Below, piece by piece: positions 1 to 10,154 of a DNA stretch of 64,000 nt. A program made the translations under genes and the position numbers. The DNA lies in NCBI GenBank assembly GCA_002400495.2, contig NVQL02000015.1:22996-86995 (forward strand), read 5' to 3'. The notes below the pieces were generated by a model. It saw only the letters and a program-made list of their open reading frames with translations. It ran no database searches and was not told the origin of the DNA. How positions within the stretch are numbered: the stretch's first letter is position 1; the number at the start of each line of letters is the position of its first letter. Source of the DNA: Alphaproteobacteria bacterium. GTDB taxonomy: Bacteria > Pseudomonadota > Alphaproteobacteria > Rhizobiales > OSC116.

Positions 1-437
1 AGAATGATCATTCCACCAACGAAACCAACGAGTGTTGCGGTGATGCGTAATGAGCCGACATGCTCTTTAAGCAGCACACTGGCGGCAATGGTGATGAAAA
101 ATGGTGAAGTCATCAGCAACGCGATGGCTTGCCAAATCGGCACGCCATTGGCTAAGGCATAAATCCAACATTGTACGCCAAGGGCGGAGAAAATAACCCG
201 CAAAATTTGCACACCAAAACGTTTGGTTTTTAGGCTGTCAAAGCCTAGTTTAATCAACCATGGCAACATAGCAACGAGCGCAATAAAATATTGCCAAAAG
301 GCCATGCTCGATGAGGCAAGCCCCATATTTGCGGTTAAATATTGTGTGGCGACATTGATCAGCGCGTATATCGCACCGCCTGCCACCATAAAGCTAGCGC
401 CCGCAATGGGCGCGCTTAGATTAGATAAAAAACGCAT
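1..437 (-). CDS. ribN: EamA/DMT-family transporter, RibN-like riboflavin importer (partial, runs off window start)
   Basis: Minus-strand frame open from ATG at 437 to the window edge (MRFLSNLSAPIAGASFMVAGGAIYALINVATQYL...LKEHVGSLRITATLVGFVGGMIIL). The ORF track omits it because it has no stop in the window. It is preceded by an FMN riboswitch on the same strand. Confidence 0.75.
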   Translation of the reverse strand, partial: MRFLSNLSAPIAGASFMVAGGAIYALINVATQYLTANMGLASSSMAFWQYFIALVAMLPWLIKLGFDSLKTKRFGVQILRVIFSALGVQCWIYALANGVPIWQAIALLMTSPFFITIAASVLLKEHVGSLRITATLVGFVGGMII

Positions 438-444
438 TATACAG

Positions 445-463
445 CCCCTCCTAGTTGGAGTGG
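445..463 (-). promoter_or_regulatory. Candidate RBS-sequestering hairpin before ribN-like ORF
   Basis: Minus strand CCACTCC-AACTA-GGAGGGG. The 3' arm is the Shine-Dalgarno sequence, about 8 nt before the ATG. Confidence 0.45.
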
Positions 464-603
464 TAAAATAATGCTTGTGTATTTACAGGTCTGATTCATC
501 TGTTTAATCCTTTCATCAACAGTTTGAATCAGGACGCACAGGCAGTTTTCCAAGAGCCGCAACGCCTCATCATAAGGCGCAAACTTCCCTTGTATACTTT
601 CCT

Positions 604-744
604 GTTCTCTTCCATCCAGACTATAACTGTCGGCTCTGGAATTTAACCAGATCTGCTGACCCTCTCAACGTGAGAGGCGCTCGCGGGCTTGTGAGGTCTA
701 GCCTCATATACCGCCGGTGGGGAATTACGCCCCGCCCTGAGAAC
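604..744 (-). ncRNA. FMN riboswitch (RFN element)
   Basis: Minus strand reads GTTCTCAGGGCGGGGCGTAATTCCCCACCGGCGGTATATGAGG...AGCCCGCGAGCGC...GATCTGGTTAAATTCCAGAGCCGACAGTTATAGTCTGGATGGAAGAGAAC, the canonical conserved RFN blocks. Confidence 0.95.
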
Positions 745-843
745 ATGCGCAATATTGCGCGAGACTCTGATAACATGTTTTAGTTGGGAATGTAAAGGGA
801 GAATAAACGTGCCTCTCTTAAGTATGAGAAGTCTCGCTTTTTT

Positions 844-1190
844 GCTTGGCCCCTGCGGGCGCGATACTCCGCATCGCTTGCTGCGCCTAACGGCGACGCG
901 CGGTCGCGCTTGCCTCAGCCTAGCGGCTTCGGACTCTTTTTCCAAGATTGGCAGCACGGAAACAAGAAGCTAATGCTGAATTTGCTTCGTGGCACTTGAG
1001 TACGGAGTTTCGCCAAACTCCAGCTAACTTAGCTTAATGAGGTCAACTTGGGTGCCGAATTCACATCCGACCAGCGGCCGAGTGGCTTAGCAAGTGAACG
1101 GAGTGAACGCACGCAGTGTAAGCATAGGAGCGAAGCGACAAAGCGCGGAGCGAACGCACGCAGTGCCAAGTATAAAGCAAACTTCCAGAG
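844..1190 (+). repeat. Dispersed palindromic intergenic repeat, copy A
   Basis: Shares blocks with copies B-D: GCCTAACGGCGACGCGC.GTCGCGCTTGCCTCAGC, CCAGCGGC.GAGTGGCTTAGC, GGAGCGAACGCACGCAGTGCCAA, AACTTCCAGAGC. Confidence 0.8.
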
Positions 1191-1196
1191 CATTAA

Positions 1197-2078
1197 CTAC
1201 AAGCTAACTTTCTTTTCGCGGCTAAGGTAGCCATCGGCAATGACGCAGCAGATTAGCATGGCGCCGCCGAAATATAGGCCGGCGGACATGTATTCTTTTT
1301 CGCCGAATATGATGAGGGCTAGGGCGATGCCGTAGACGGCTTCTAGGTTGAGCGAAAGTATGGCGGTGAAGGCTGAGAGTTTTTTAACGGCAAAAACATA
1401 GAGGGTCATGGCCATGGCGCTGCATATGACGCCGAGAAATAGCACGCCCCAAATGTCGGCATTGGTGGTTAGGGTTAGCCATTGCCAATCGGGCTCGATG
1501 AATACATAGAGGCCGAATATTACGGCTGCTGCGCCTAATAATTGATATTGCGCCATGACGCTGCTGCTGATTTTTTGGTTGGTGCGACTGGTAAAAAATG
1601 TATAGAAGGCATCTAGTAAGCCCGCGCAAAGGCCGATTAGAATGCCCAAGGTATATTGGCTTTCGAATTTAAAAATAATTGCCAAGGCGACAATCGATGT
1701 GCTGCCTAGAAGGAGTTGGGTTTTTTTAATGCGGGTTTTGTCGACAAGTGGTTGCAGAAGCGCGATGAATATGGGGCCTGAGGCGATGCAGATTAAGCCT
1801 ATCGATACGGTTGAATGCTTTATTGAGGCGAAAAAACACCACCAATGAATGCCTAAAATAGCGCCGGTGAATAGCAATTGCATTTTTTCGCGGGTGGTGA
1901 GCTTGATGGCGGATTTGATGAATTGGTTGATGATGAGTAAAATCACAAAGGCGATGGCCGAACGATAAACTGTGATGCCTGCTGCGGGTAGTGACATTAA
2001 GTTGGCGGTCACGCCAGACGCACCCCAGCTGAATATGGCAAAATGCAAAGCGGTATAATTTAAAAGCTTGTTATTCAT
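1197..2078 (-). CDS. DMT/EamA family transporter
   Basis: 293 aa, about 10 hydrophobic segments, EamA-like (FAIFSWGASGVTANLMSLPAAGITVYRSAIAF). Confidence 0.85.
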   Translation of the reverse strand: MNNKLLNYTALHFAIFSWGASGVTANLMSLPAAGITVYRSAIAFVILLIINQFIKSAIKLTTREKMQLLFTGAILGIHWWCFFASIKHSTVSIGLICIASGPIFIALLQPLVDKTRIKKTQLLLGSTSIVALAIIFKFESQYTLGILIGLCAGLLDAFYTFFTSRTNQKISSSVMAQYQLLGAAAVIFGLYVFIEPDWQWLTLTTNADIWGVLFLGVICSAMAMTLYVFAVKKLSAFTAILSLNLEAVYGIALALIIFGEKEYMSAGLYFGGAMLICCVIADGYLSREKKVSL

Positions 2079-2140
2079 AGCGGGATTTCAATATATTTCA
2101 GACTAAAATACGATTACAATTGATGGGTAAACTTGTCGAA

Positions 2141-2578
2141 TCAATCTTTTTGATTGATTGCAGCATCTGCAAGCAATTTAAGGCCTTCGACCACTTTTTG
2201 TTGATCGGTTTCTGGTAGGGTTGCCAATAATTTTTCCAGCTTTTTGCCATCTAAGACTGAATTTTGAGCGATGGCATCACGGCCTGTTTGGGTGATGCTG
2301 AAAATGGTTTGTCGGGCGTCATTTTCATCCGTTGCAAATTTGGCAAAACCTAAAGAAACCAGATGATGTAGGGCTTCTGACATGGTCGAAGCGGCGATAT
2401 TCATGTGCGCGGCTAGGTTTTTGGGCGATTGAAAATAGCCTTCGGTTAAATGTGCCAAAATAGCGGCATCGCGGGCTGAAACCTGCTCATCAGAGCTGCG
2501 GCGTTTGATGTGCTCGACATGGCAGGCCATGTAAATACGCGGGTAGAGCATTTGTATTTGCAGTGCTATATTTTTCAT
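2141..2578 (-). CDS. MarR-family winged-helix transcriptional regulator
   Basis: 145 aa; AAHMNIAASTMSEALHHLVSLGFAKFATDENDARQTIFSITQTGRDAI is typical MarR HTH/wing. Confidence 0.8.
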   Translation of the reverse strand: MKNIALQIQMLYPRIYMACHVEHIKRRSSDEQVSARDAAILAHLTEGYFQSPKNLAAHMNIAASTMSEALHHLVSLGFAKFATDENDARQTIFSITQTGRDAIAQNSVLDGKKLEKLLATLPETDQQKVVEGLKLLADAAINQKD

Positions 2579-2648
2579 TTGGTTAGCCTAAATATTATTT
2601 CTATGATGATATTTAATATTATAATCAGCTAAATTTAAAGGAGAAATT

Positions 2649-3146
2649 ATGACTTATCTATATTATGGCTTCGGGTTTTTGGTATTTGTGATCGTGGCTA
2701 TTTTGGCCATTGGTGCGGTTTTGCCCGTTAAACATGTTGCTGCCCGAAATGTTGTACTCAGCGCCTCGCCTGCGAAAATATGGTTGTTGATTAGTGGTTA
2801 TGCCGATATGCCGCAATGGCGCAAAGAGTTGCTTAAAGTTGAAATGAAGTTGGATGGTGATGGAAATGAGATTTGGCAAGAATTTGAATCAGAAAAGGAA
2901 TCGCTTGATTTTATAACCATTGAGCAGATTGACGGGCAGAAATTGGTGCGTAAAATAGTTGGTGACAAGCTCGATTTTGGCGGCACATGGACATTTGAAC
3001 TGGTTGAGAATGATGGCAAGACCACGCTCACCATTACCGAAAATGGTGAAGTTTATAATATTTTATTTCGTTTTGTTTCTAAATTCATCATGGGGCATTA
3101 TGCCAGCATGGATAAATATATCAAACAGCTCGAAACGGCTTTATAA
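2649..3146 (+). CDS. SRPBCC-family (START/polyketide cyclase-like) protein with N-terminal TM
   Basis: 165 aa; ASPAKIWLLISGYADMPQWRKEL..., SRPBCC-like pattern; divergent from the marR-like gene. Confidence 0.7.
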   Translation: MTYLYYGFGFLVFVIVAILAIGAVLPVKHVAARNVVLSASPAKIWLLISGYADMPQWRKELLKVEMKLDGDGNEIWQEFESEKESLDFITIEQIDGQKLVRKIVGDKLDFGGTWTFELVENDGKTTLTITENGEVYNILFRFVSKFIMGHYASMDKYIKQLETAL

Positions 3147-4346
3147 TTCTTCGGGTAAATGATCGTTGCGATGGCGGAAGCTTGGGTAAAAATTTGCTAT
3201 GGAAATGAGCATGATTACTAGCGGTAGAATGAAGATATAATCCTCAATTAGGCTGCCAACCAGAGCGCCAGTGACCGCACCAAAAGTTACCTGCACCACG
3301 CCTGATAATGACGATGCCGCGCCTGCTTTATGCGGGAATTCGGCCATGCTACCAGCTTGGCTTTGTGGCATGATGATGCCATTGCCGAGCAGGTATAAAA
3401 ACATTGGGAAGGCGATTTGCGCAACATGGAATACGCCAACATTGTGCAATAAAAACATGCTGATGCCGCCAAAAATCTGCAACGATGTGCCGACAAATAT
3501 GGTTTTATAAAGCCCCAGCCGCCCCGAAAGACGCCCGCCTAGTAACGCACCTAACATAAAGCCTAAAACCACCGAGCCAAAAGCAAAGCCAAATTGTTTG
3601 GGCGTCAATTCAAAACGGGTTTGCATATAATATGATGAGCCTGTGATGAAGGCGAACAAGCCGCCAAAACCAAAGCCGATGCGGGCTGAGAAAAACCTGA
3701 ATACTTTGCTGGCAAATAGGCCGTCATAGATTTTGACAAAACCGAGTGGGGTTAGTTTTTCTGTGGTTTTTTTGTTGATGGTTTCGGGCAGAAAGAAAAT
3801 AACCAACAATATCAACATGGAGCCGAAGCCCAAAAATACATAAAAATGCGCGCGCCAGCCGAGGTAAGTTTCAATAAACCCGCCAATAACCGGGGCAATT
3901 AGTGGCACAAAGCCCATGATAAAACCCATTGATGCCAGCATTTTACCTGCTGCCGCGCCTTTATGGCGATCACGCACCACCGCACGGCTGATGATGACGG
4001 GGCCAGAGCCGCCCACCGCCTGAAAAAACCGTCCCAAAACAAGCGTTTCGATGCTGCCTGCAAATAGGCAGATTAAAGTGCCGAAAATATAAACGCCTAG
4101 CGAGATTAGCATGACGGGTTTACGGCCATATTTATCGGTGAACGGGCCATAAATTATTTGCCCGACCACAAAACCCAGCATAAAGGCTGTGAGGGTGAAT
4201 TGGACATGCGCCATATCGGTTTCATAAAATGCCGCAATGCTGAGCATTGAGGGCAGATATAAATCTGTTGATAGGGGCTGAATGGAGGTGATGGCGGCTA
4301 ATAATATAGTCATACCCCAAAAGGGGGCAGTGGTCTTTGATATCAC
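3141..4346 (-). CDS. MFS transporter, Bcr/CflA drug-resistance type
   Basis: 401 aa; STDLYLPSMLSIAAFYETDMAHVQFTLTAFMLGFVVGQIIYGPFTDKYGRKPVM. Confidence 0.88.
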   Translation of the reverse strand: MISKTTAPFWGMTILLAAITSIQPLSTDLYLPSMLSIAAFYETDMAHVQFTLTAFMLGFVVGQIIYGPFTDKYGRKPVMLISLGVYIFGTLICLFAGSIETLVLGRFFQAVGGSGPVIISRAVVRDRHKGAAAGKMLASMGFIMGFVPLIAPVIGGFIETYLGWRAHFYVFLGFGSMLILLVIFFLPETINKKTTEKLTPLGFVKIYDGLFASKVFRFFSARIGFGFGGLFAFITGSSYYMQTRFELTPKQFGFAFGSVVLGFMLGALLGGRLSGRLGLYKTIFVGTSLQIFGGISMFLLHNVGVFHVAQIAFPMFLYLLGNGIIMPQSQAGSMAEFPHKAGAASSLSGVVQVTFGAVTGALVGSLIEDYIFILPLVIMLISIANFYPSFRHRNDHLPEEL

Positions 4347-4376
4347 AGTGAGTATCGCTTTACATGAAAATTAGTT

Positions 4377-5117
4377 TTACTTAGCACGAATTTGGTGCAA
4401 TTGACCACCCTTAGTTTTTAGCCAATTGCGGCTGTCTTTCATATGTGGACAGACCTTATCGACATGCGCCCAAAATGTGGCTGAATGGTTCATTTCTAAT
4501 ATATGCGCCAGCTCGTGCGCCACCACATAATCTAGCACATCGGGCGGTGCTAAAACCAGCCGCCATGAAAATGACAAGGCTTTGGATGATGAGCAAGACC
4601 CCCAACGGCTTTTGGTGTCTCTTATGGTCAGCTTGCTGTGTTTTACATCCAGTAAGGGTTGGTATTTTTCAATGGCAATGAGGATGTCTGCCTTGGCCTC
4701 GGCTTTGAGCCAGGTGGTTAAGCGGCGCGGGGCGTAATCTGTACCGCCTGTTACGTGCAATTCATTTTCTATTTTCTGGGTTTGGCCGCGTAATTTATCC
4801 AAAAATATGAGTTTAACCTGCCCACCGCGCAGGGGGATGTGCTGATCATGTTCAAACATAATCATATCCTGCATATTGACTGATTTGTCGGCAATCCAGC
4901 CTGTATGTTGCCCGCAAAAATCTTCGGCTTGGGCTATGGTGCCGCGTATTGGCATTGAGAGTTTGAAATTTCCGCCGCTTAAATTTTGGCGTAAAGTCAA
5001 GCGTTTAGCTTGTTTGTTTCGGATCAGTAATATTTCTATCTGGCGGCCAGCTATGTCTATAAAAATAACAGTTTGTTTCGGCTTTTTGGGTTTTAAAAAA
5101 CTCGTTAAGCCGATCAT
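4377..5117 (-). CDS. M48-like/YgjP metallopeptidase (DUF45)
   Basis: 246 aa; RWGSCSS...VVAHELAHILEMNHSATFWAHV signature. Confidence 0.88.
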   Translation of the reverse strand: MIGLTSFLKPKKPKQTVIFIDIAGRQIEILLIRNKQAKRLTLRQNLSGGNFKLSMPIRGTIAQAEDFCGQHTGWIADKSVNMQDMIMFEHDQHIPLRGGQVKLIFLDKLRGQTQKIENELHVTGGTDYAPRRLTTWLKAEAKADILIAIEKYQPLLDVKHSKLTIRDTKSRWGSCSSSKALSFSWRLVLAPPDVLDYVVAHELAHILEMNHSATFWAHVDKVCPHMKDSRNWLKTKGGQLHQIRAK

Positions 5118-5716
5118 AAAAACTCTTTTATTTTGGCAACCATGTCTTCAATTTGGCTGTTGGGCGGCAAATGGGTGAGATATTTGTTATCCTCATCCAT
5201 TAAATAGCTATAGGCGCTATGATCCATCGTGTAGCCCATTTCGCTATCCTCTTCAGGAATTTTGGCATAATAAACGCGGTAAGCTTTGGCGGCTTTGGCG
5301 ACTTGCGCGACAGTTCCTGTGAGGCCAATGAAATCATCATGGAATGCTTCGACATATTCTTTCATCAATTCAGGCGTGTCGGTTTCAGGGTCGATGCTGA
5401 TGAATAGGACTTGCAATTTTTTGGCATCCTCTGCGCCTAATTCATCAAGTGTGGCTGAAATGTTATATAATTCGGTCGGGCATACGGCGGGGCAATTGGT
5501 AAAACCAAAAAATACCAGTTTTTTGGTTCCCGCATAATCGGCTTGGGTGACGGCTTGGCCATTGTGATCGGTCAACGCAAAATCGCCGCCAATCAATGCC
5601 GAGGTGCTGACTTGATCATAAGTTGCTGCGGATTTATCGTTGTAAACATAAATGCCTGCGCCAATGAGTATGATTATTAAAGCGACCAATGCCGAGATGA
5701 GTTTGGTTGAGGACAT
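5114..5716 (-). CDS. SCO1/SenC family protein
   Basis: 200 aa; KLVFFGFTNCPAVCPTELYNIS (CxxxC) and ...MDHSAYSYLMD. Confidence 0.9.
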   Translation of the reverse strand: MSSTKLISALVALIIILIGAGIYVYNDKSAATYDQVSTSALIGGDFALTDHNGQAVTQADYAGTKKLVFFGFTNCPAVCPTELYNISATLDELGAEDAKKLQVLFISIDPETDTPELMKEYVEAFHDDFIGLTGTVAQVAKAAKAYRVYYAKIPEEDSEMGYTMDHSAYSYLMDEDNKYLTHLPPNSQIEDMVAKIKEFL

Positions 5717-5773
5717 GATGAAACCTTTTTTAGAATCTGGGTTTAAGATATAGCATTGAAAATATTTAACAAG

Positions 5774-5788
5774 GCGACATGCTGTCGC
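5774..5788. promoter_or_regulatory. Candidate RegA/PrrA/ActR binding site
   Basis: GCGAC-ATGCT-GTCGC, a palindrome (GCGACA-TGC-TGTCGC) in the divergent sco/regB intergenic region. Confidence 0.5.
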
Positions 5789-5875
5789 ATAACGATAAAT
5801 TTACCCAAACCTAGCCATTCATTGGCAGCATGGCTATAATGCGGCGTAACTAAGTTAAATTGACTTGAAAAAAGA

Positions 5876-7333
5876 ATGAGTTTGCTACAAGTTGAGCCAA
5901 ATTATAATGGAAATTATATGACATCAATGGATTTGAATGCAAGCAATAACGATAAGCTAGCCAGCCCTGCGTCTGCTGGGCCAAACCATTGGCGCATGGC
6001 GCGGCAAGACCGCCATTTAAGGCTACAAACCTCTATTTTGTTGCGCTGGTTGGCGGTGATAGGTCAGAGCCTTGCGGTGTTATTTGTGCATTTTATATTG
6101 GGGTTTGAATTGCCGCTTATTTGGTGCTTTATTCCCATTGTTTTATCGGCAAATCTCAACATCACACTGGCGATATTATTTCCTTCGAGCAAAAGACTGT
6201 CTGGGGTTTATGCCGCTGCATTGTTTAGTTACGACCTGTTGCAATTGGCGACTATTTTTTATTTTACGGGCGGATTGCAAAATCCATTTGTGTTTTTATT
6301 CATCGTGCCTGTGTGTGTTTCGGCAACCATTTTACAGCGCAATAGCACCATTTGGTTGGCCAGTTTGGCCATTTTACTGATTACATTTTTGGGTTTTTAT
6401 CACGAAGCTTTGCCTTGGTCGCAAGGTGATCCATTTGAAATCCCTACTTTATATATGATGGGCGTATGGTCATCGCTTATTTTGGTGATGCTGTTTTTGG
6501 CTATTTATATCAGGCGTATATCGACTGAGTCCTATGCTATGTTTGCCGCATTGAGCGCCACGGAATTAATGCTGGAGCGCGAGCAGAAATTATCGGCACT
6601 CGATGGTTTGGCAGCAGCGGCGGCGCATGAATTGGGTACGCCATTGTCGACCATCACATTGGTCGCCAAAGAGCTTATGTTGGAGTTGAAAGATCAGCCC
6701 GAAGTTTATGAAGATTTGCAATTACTGACTGAACAGGCCATTAGATGCCGCGGTATTTTGGCCGAATTGCAAGCCCGTAAAAACCAAGATAGAGATGATT
6801 TCTTAGATTTCCCGATCACTGAAATGATGGATGATTTAATTTCCAACCACCGCATGGCTGATATCGACATTCAAGTGTTTGAAACTGCCGAAAATAATAG
6901 CCCAACGCCGATATTGCATCGCAACCCTGCGTTTTTATATGCCTTGGGCAATCTGGTGAATAATGCTGCCGAATTTGCCACACAAAAAGTGGTGATTGAG
7001 CTTGAATGGTCGGATCAATTTGTCAACATTCATATTGGTGATGATGGTGCAGGTTTTTCAGATGAAATATTGGATAAGTTGGGCGAGCCGTTTATTTCTA
7101 CGCGCACTGCCACGCCAGATAGTCTAGAATCGGGCGCGCATCATGGTATGGGGTTGGGGTTTTTTATTGCCAAAACAGTTTTAGAACGTAGCGGCGCGCG
7201 CATGCGGGTTGGCAATCAAAAAGCCTATAAAGAAATGATTGAATTTGGCCAAAAACACCCTGAAATATCGGGCGCACATATAAATTTGAAATGGCGCCGT
7301 GGTGAGTTTGAAAAAATTGGGCTTGAAGATTAA
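5876..7333 (+). CDS. regB: RegB/PrrB/ActS-family redox sensor histidine kinase
   Basis: 485 aa; TM N-terminus with GGLQNPFVFLFIVPV, AAAAAHELGTPLSTITLVAKEL H-box, HATPase_c; followed by a RegA-like regulator. Confidence 0.88.
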   Translation: MSLLQVEPNYNGNYMTSMDLNASNNDKLASPASAGPNHWRMARQDRHLRLQTSILLRWLAVIGQSLAVLFVHFILGFELPLIWCFIPIVLSANLNITLAILFPSSKRLSGVYAAALFSYDLLQLATIFYFTGGLQNPFVFLFIVPVCVSATILQRNSTIWLASLAILLITFLGFYHEALPWSQGDPFEIPTLYMMGVWSSLILVMLFLAIYIRRISTESYAMFAALSATELMLEREQKLSALDGLAAAAAHELGTPLSTITLVAKELMLELKDQPEVYEDLQLLTEQAIRCRGILAELQARKNQDRDDFLDFPITEMMDDLISNHRMADIDIQVFETAENNSPTPILHRNPAFLYALGNLVNNAAEFATQKVVIELEWSDQFVNIHIGDDGAGFSDEILDKLGEPFISTRTATPDSLESGAHHGMGLGFFIAKTVLERSGARMRVGNQKAYKEMIEFGQKHPEISGAHINLKWRRGEFEKIGLED

Positions 7334-7389
7334 TTTATTAGCCAATACTATAGTTTATATGTTGTCCCTCTCTGCATAAGGTAGAAAAA

Positions 7390-7938
7390 TTGATTAGAAA
7401 TATTGAACAGTTAGACGATAAAAGCCTGTTATTGGTTGATGATGATCTGCCGTTTTTAAACCGCTTGGCACGCGCCATGCAAAGCCGCGGGTTCGAACCA
7501 CAAACCGCCGATAGTGTCGAAGCGGCGATGATCATTGTTAAACAAAACCCACCCGCATTTGCGGTGGTTGATATGCGGCTTGGTGATGGCAATGGCTTAG
7601 ATGTGATTGCTGAACTTAAAGAAATACGCCCCGATAGCAAAACCATTATGCTGACAGGTTATGGCAATTTAACCACTGCGGTGAGTGCCGTAAAATTAGG
7701 CGCGATTGATTATTTGGCCAAACCTGCCGATGCTGATGAAGTGCTGGCCGCGTTACTGGCTTTACCAGGTGAGGCAGCTGACGCGCCGATCAACCCGATG
7801 AGTGCTGACCGTGTGCGGTGGGAGCATATTCAGCGGGTTTATGAATTGTGCAATCGCAATGTATCAGAAACCGCAAGACGGCTAAATATGCATCGGCGTA
7901 CATTACAACGCATCCTATCAAAACGTGCGCCTAAGTAA
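7390..7938 (+). CDS. regA: RegA/PrrA/ActR-family response regulator (TTG start)
   Basis: 182 aa; receiver domain plus C-terminal Fis-type HTH ...NVSETARRLNMHRRTLQRILSKRAPK. Confidence 0.92.
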   Translation: MIRNIEQLDDKSLLLVDDDLPFLNRLARAMQSRGFEPQTADSVEAAMIIVKQNPPAFAVVDMRLGDGNGLDVIAELKEIRPDSKTIMLTGYGNLTTAVSAVKLGAIDYLAKPADADEVLAALLALPGEAADAPINPMSADRVRWEHIQRVYELCNRNVSETARRLNMHRRTLQRILSKRAPK

Positions 7939-8094
7939 ATAATAACTAAACATTTATACCTACTTACAATTTTATTGCATTGTTGACAGTTATTGCCAAG
8001 TTCTAAATATTTAATAGCAATTCATTAACTTTATTAGACCAAAATCCTGATTAATTCTTTCATTAGATTTAACCCTTTCCCTTCAGGATTAAAT

Positions 8095-10137
8095 ATGTCA
8101 AATAAATTAAAAAACAGGCGAAAAACCACAAGTAAAATGATAAAAAAAGAGCGCGCCGCTTTATTTTCATCGTTTAGAATTTCCATTAGAATCAATGCAT
8201 TGGTAGTTATGGCTATCATTGCCATGGCGGTTACGTCTGGTTTGGCATTTTACAAAGAGATGCAGAGTACCAACTATTTAGCTCAACAAGATAACATTCG
8301 TTCTTTGGGCGCTCAGGCGCTGAATATCGAAAAAGATTTCTTAAAATTCTCATTACAGAAACAAGAGTTTTTTGTCAACGAGGATATTGAATTTGCCAAT
8401 GTGGTCAGCGGTTCTTTAACTAAGCTCATCAAATCTTTAGACTTTATGAAACAATTGCCAGGTGCTGATACCGTGACTGGCGAAATTGATGCGATTGTTG
8501 AAAGTGGTCGGGCGTTAGAAGTGACTTTTGCTGAACTGGCTGCCCAACAAGAAAAGCTCGGATTCTCCGAGCAATCAGGATTACATAAAGAATTTCATGA
8601 GACTGCTGAAGCGTTTGAAGTGGCGATTATTAAAATTGGCAACCTACCCAAAATGCAAATTGAACTCAGCAAAATGCGGCGTTTTGAAGCCGCTTATTTA
8701 AAAACTGGGGTGGAAAAAAATATCGGTAAATTGGTGAGTGCAAAATCAATTATTGCTGGGTTTTTCTATTCTCGCGGGTTGGATAAAGACCAGCGTGCTA
8801 GCCTCAAAACTCCGCTTGATAAATATGTTAAAGATTTTAGAACCTATGCGAATGAAAACCTGATTTTGAAGGGAATGCTCGAAAAATTTAACACTGAATT
8901 TGCAAAGCTTGCCCCTGCATTTCAACAATTGCGCATCGCCGCTGACATTCAAATGGAACAAGTTGTGAGAACCGCCCGCCAAGATGGTGCGCGCCTCACA
9001 CAAATTATTTGGTCTGGCATGGGTGGCATTGCTTTGCTCATTCTGGTTTTTGGTTTGATCATCAGCCGCTCCATCTCTAAGCCATTATCGACCATGGTGC
9101 GCTTGATGGAACGCTCTGCTCAAGGAGAAATTGGTTTTAATATCCCTGCCCGCCAACAAAAAGATGAAGTTGGTGAATTGGCAAGAGCGCTTGAAGTGTT
9201 CGATAAAAATAATGCCGAAGTGGCGCAGTTAAAACAACAAGATGAAGTTAACCGCCAAAAATCTGCGGCTGATCGCAGTGATGAACTTAATAGCATTGCA
9301 GGCTCGCTCGAAACTCAAGTGCAAAGTGTGGTCAATAATGTTGGTGAGCAATCAAAAACCATGAGCAGTGAATCGACCCGTTTAGATGGGGTGATTGACA
9401 CTTTGGTGGTTCATACCAACCAAGCCAACGAAAATGCCACCAATATTTCAAAACAAATTAATATGATCGCTTCAGCCTCTGAAGAACTTTCTTGTTCACT
9501 CAGCGAGGTGGCCAGTCAGGTCGAAACATCAAGTGGCATCAGTAAAAACGCCGTCGAGCAATCGCAGCAAACCAATGAAACCGTCAGAACATTGGCCAGC
9601 AGTGCGCAAGCCATTGGCGATGTGGTTAAGCTAATCTCGGACATTGCGGAGCAAACCAACCTATTGGCGCTGAACGCCACCATCGAGGCGGCGCGAGCGG
9701 GCGACGCGGGTAAAGGCTTTGCGGTTGTGGCCTCAGAGGTGAAAAATCTAGCCAGCCAAACCGCCGGTGCAACGATTGAAATTTCGAACCAAATCAACAC
9801 CATTCAAGAAGTGACCAATAACACAGTTACTGCCATTGGCGAGATTAGCAATACAGTGCGCGATATGGGCGAAATTACCAGCCAAATACAAACTGCAGTT
9901 GAGCAACAAGCCGCCGCCACTGACGAAATTAGCCGTAATGTGCAAGAGGCGGCGCAAAGCACTGATGAGTTTTCCAATATTTTGCAATCAGTATCAGACC
10001 AAACCAATACAGTGGGTGAGATTTCGGCGACGGTGTTGGCGGAGGCCGATAAAACTTCTGAGCAGATTGGTGAGCTCGGCGGCCGTATGACCGAAGTGAT
10101 CGGCAGCTTGCAGGAGAGTGCGAAAAGCGTAGCGTAG
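8095..10137 (+). CDS. Methyl-accepting chemotaxis protein (HBM-like sensor, HAMP, MCP signal domain)
   Basis: 680 aa; [26 protein letters not shown]; signalling hairpin [37 protein letters not shown]. Confidence 0.93.
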   Translation: MSNKLKNRRKTTSKMIKKERAALFSSFRISIRINALVVMAIIAMAVTSGLAFYKEMQSTNYLAQQDNIRSLGAQALNIEKDFLKFSLQKQEFFVNEDIEFANVVSGSLTKLIKSLDFMKQLPGADTVTGEIDAIVESGRALEVTFAELAAQQEKLGFSEQSGLHKEFHETAEAFEVAIIKIGNLPKMQIELSKMRRFEAAYLKTGVEKNIGKLVSAKSIIAGFFYSRGLDKDQRASLKTPLDKYVKDFRTYANENLILKGMLEKFNTEFAKLAPAFQQLRIAADIQMEQVVRTARQDGARLTQIIWSGMGGIALLILVFGLIISRSISKPLSTMVRLMERSAQGEIGFNIPARQQKDEVGELARALEVFDKNNAEVAQLKQQDEVNRQKSAADRSDELNSIAGSLETQVQSVVNNVGEQSKTMSSESTRLDGVIDTLVVHTNQANENATNISKQINMIASASEELSCSLSEVASQVETSSGISKNAVEQSQQTNETVRTLASSAQAIGDVVKLISDIAEQTNLLALNATIEAARAGDAGKGFAVVASEVKNLASQTAGATIEISNQINTIQEVTNNTVTAIGEISNTVRDMGEITSQIQTAVEQQAAATDEISRNVQEAAQSTDEFSNILQSVSDQTNTVGEISATVLAEADKTSEQIGELGGRMTEVIGSLQESAKSVA

Positions 10138-10154
10138 CTTTAGCTACGCTTTTT
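10131..10154 (+). terminator. Intrinsic terminator overlapping the MCP stop codon
   Basis: AGCGTAGC-TTTA-GCTACGCT followed by TTTT; the TAG stop (10135-10137) lies in the stem. Confidence 0.7.

Noticed and set aside
643-1230. ORFs 643..957(-), 755..973(+), 1048..1230(+)
   Set aside because: They lie over the FMN riboswitch and repeat copy A; compositions reflect GC-rich palindromes, not protein families.
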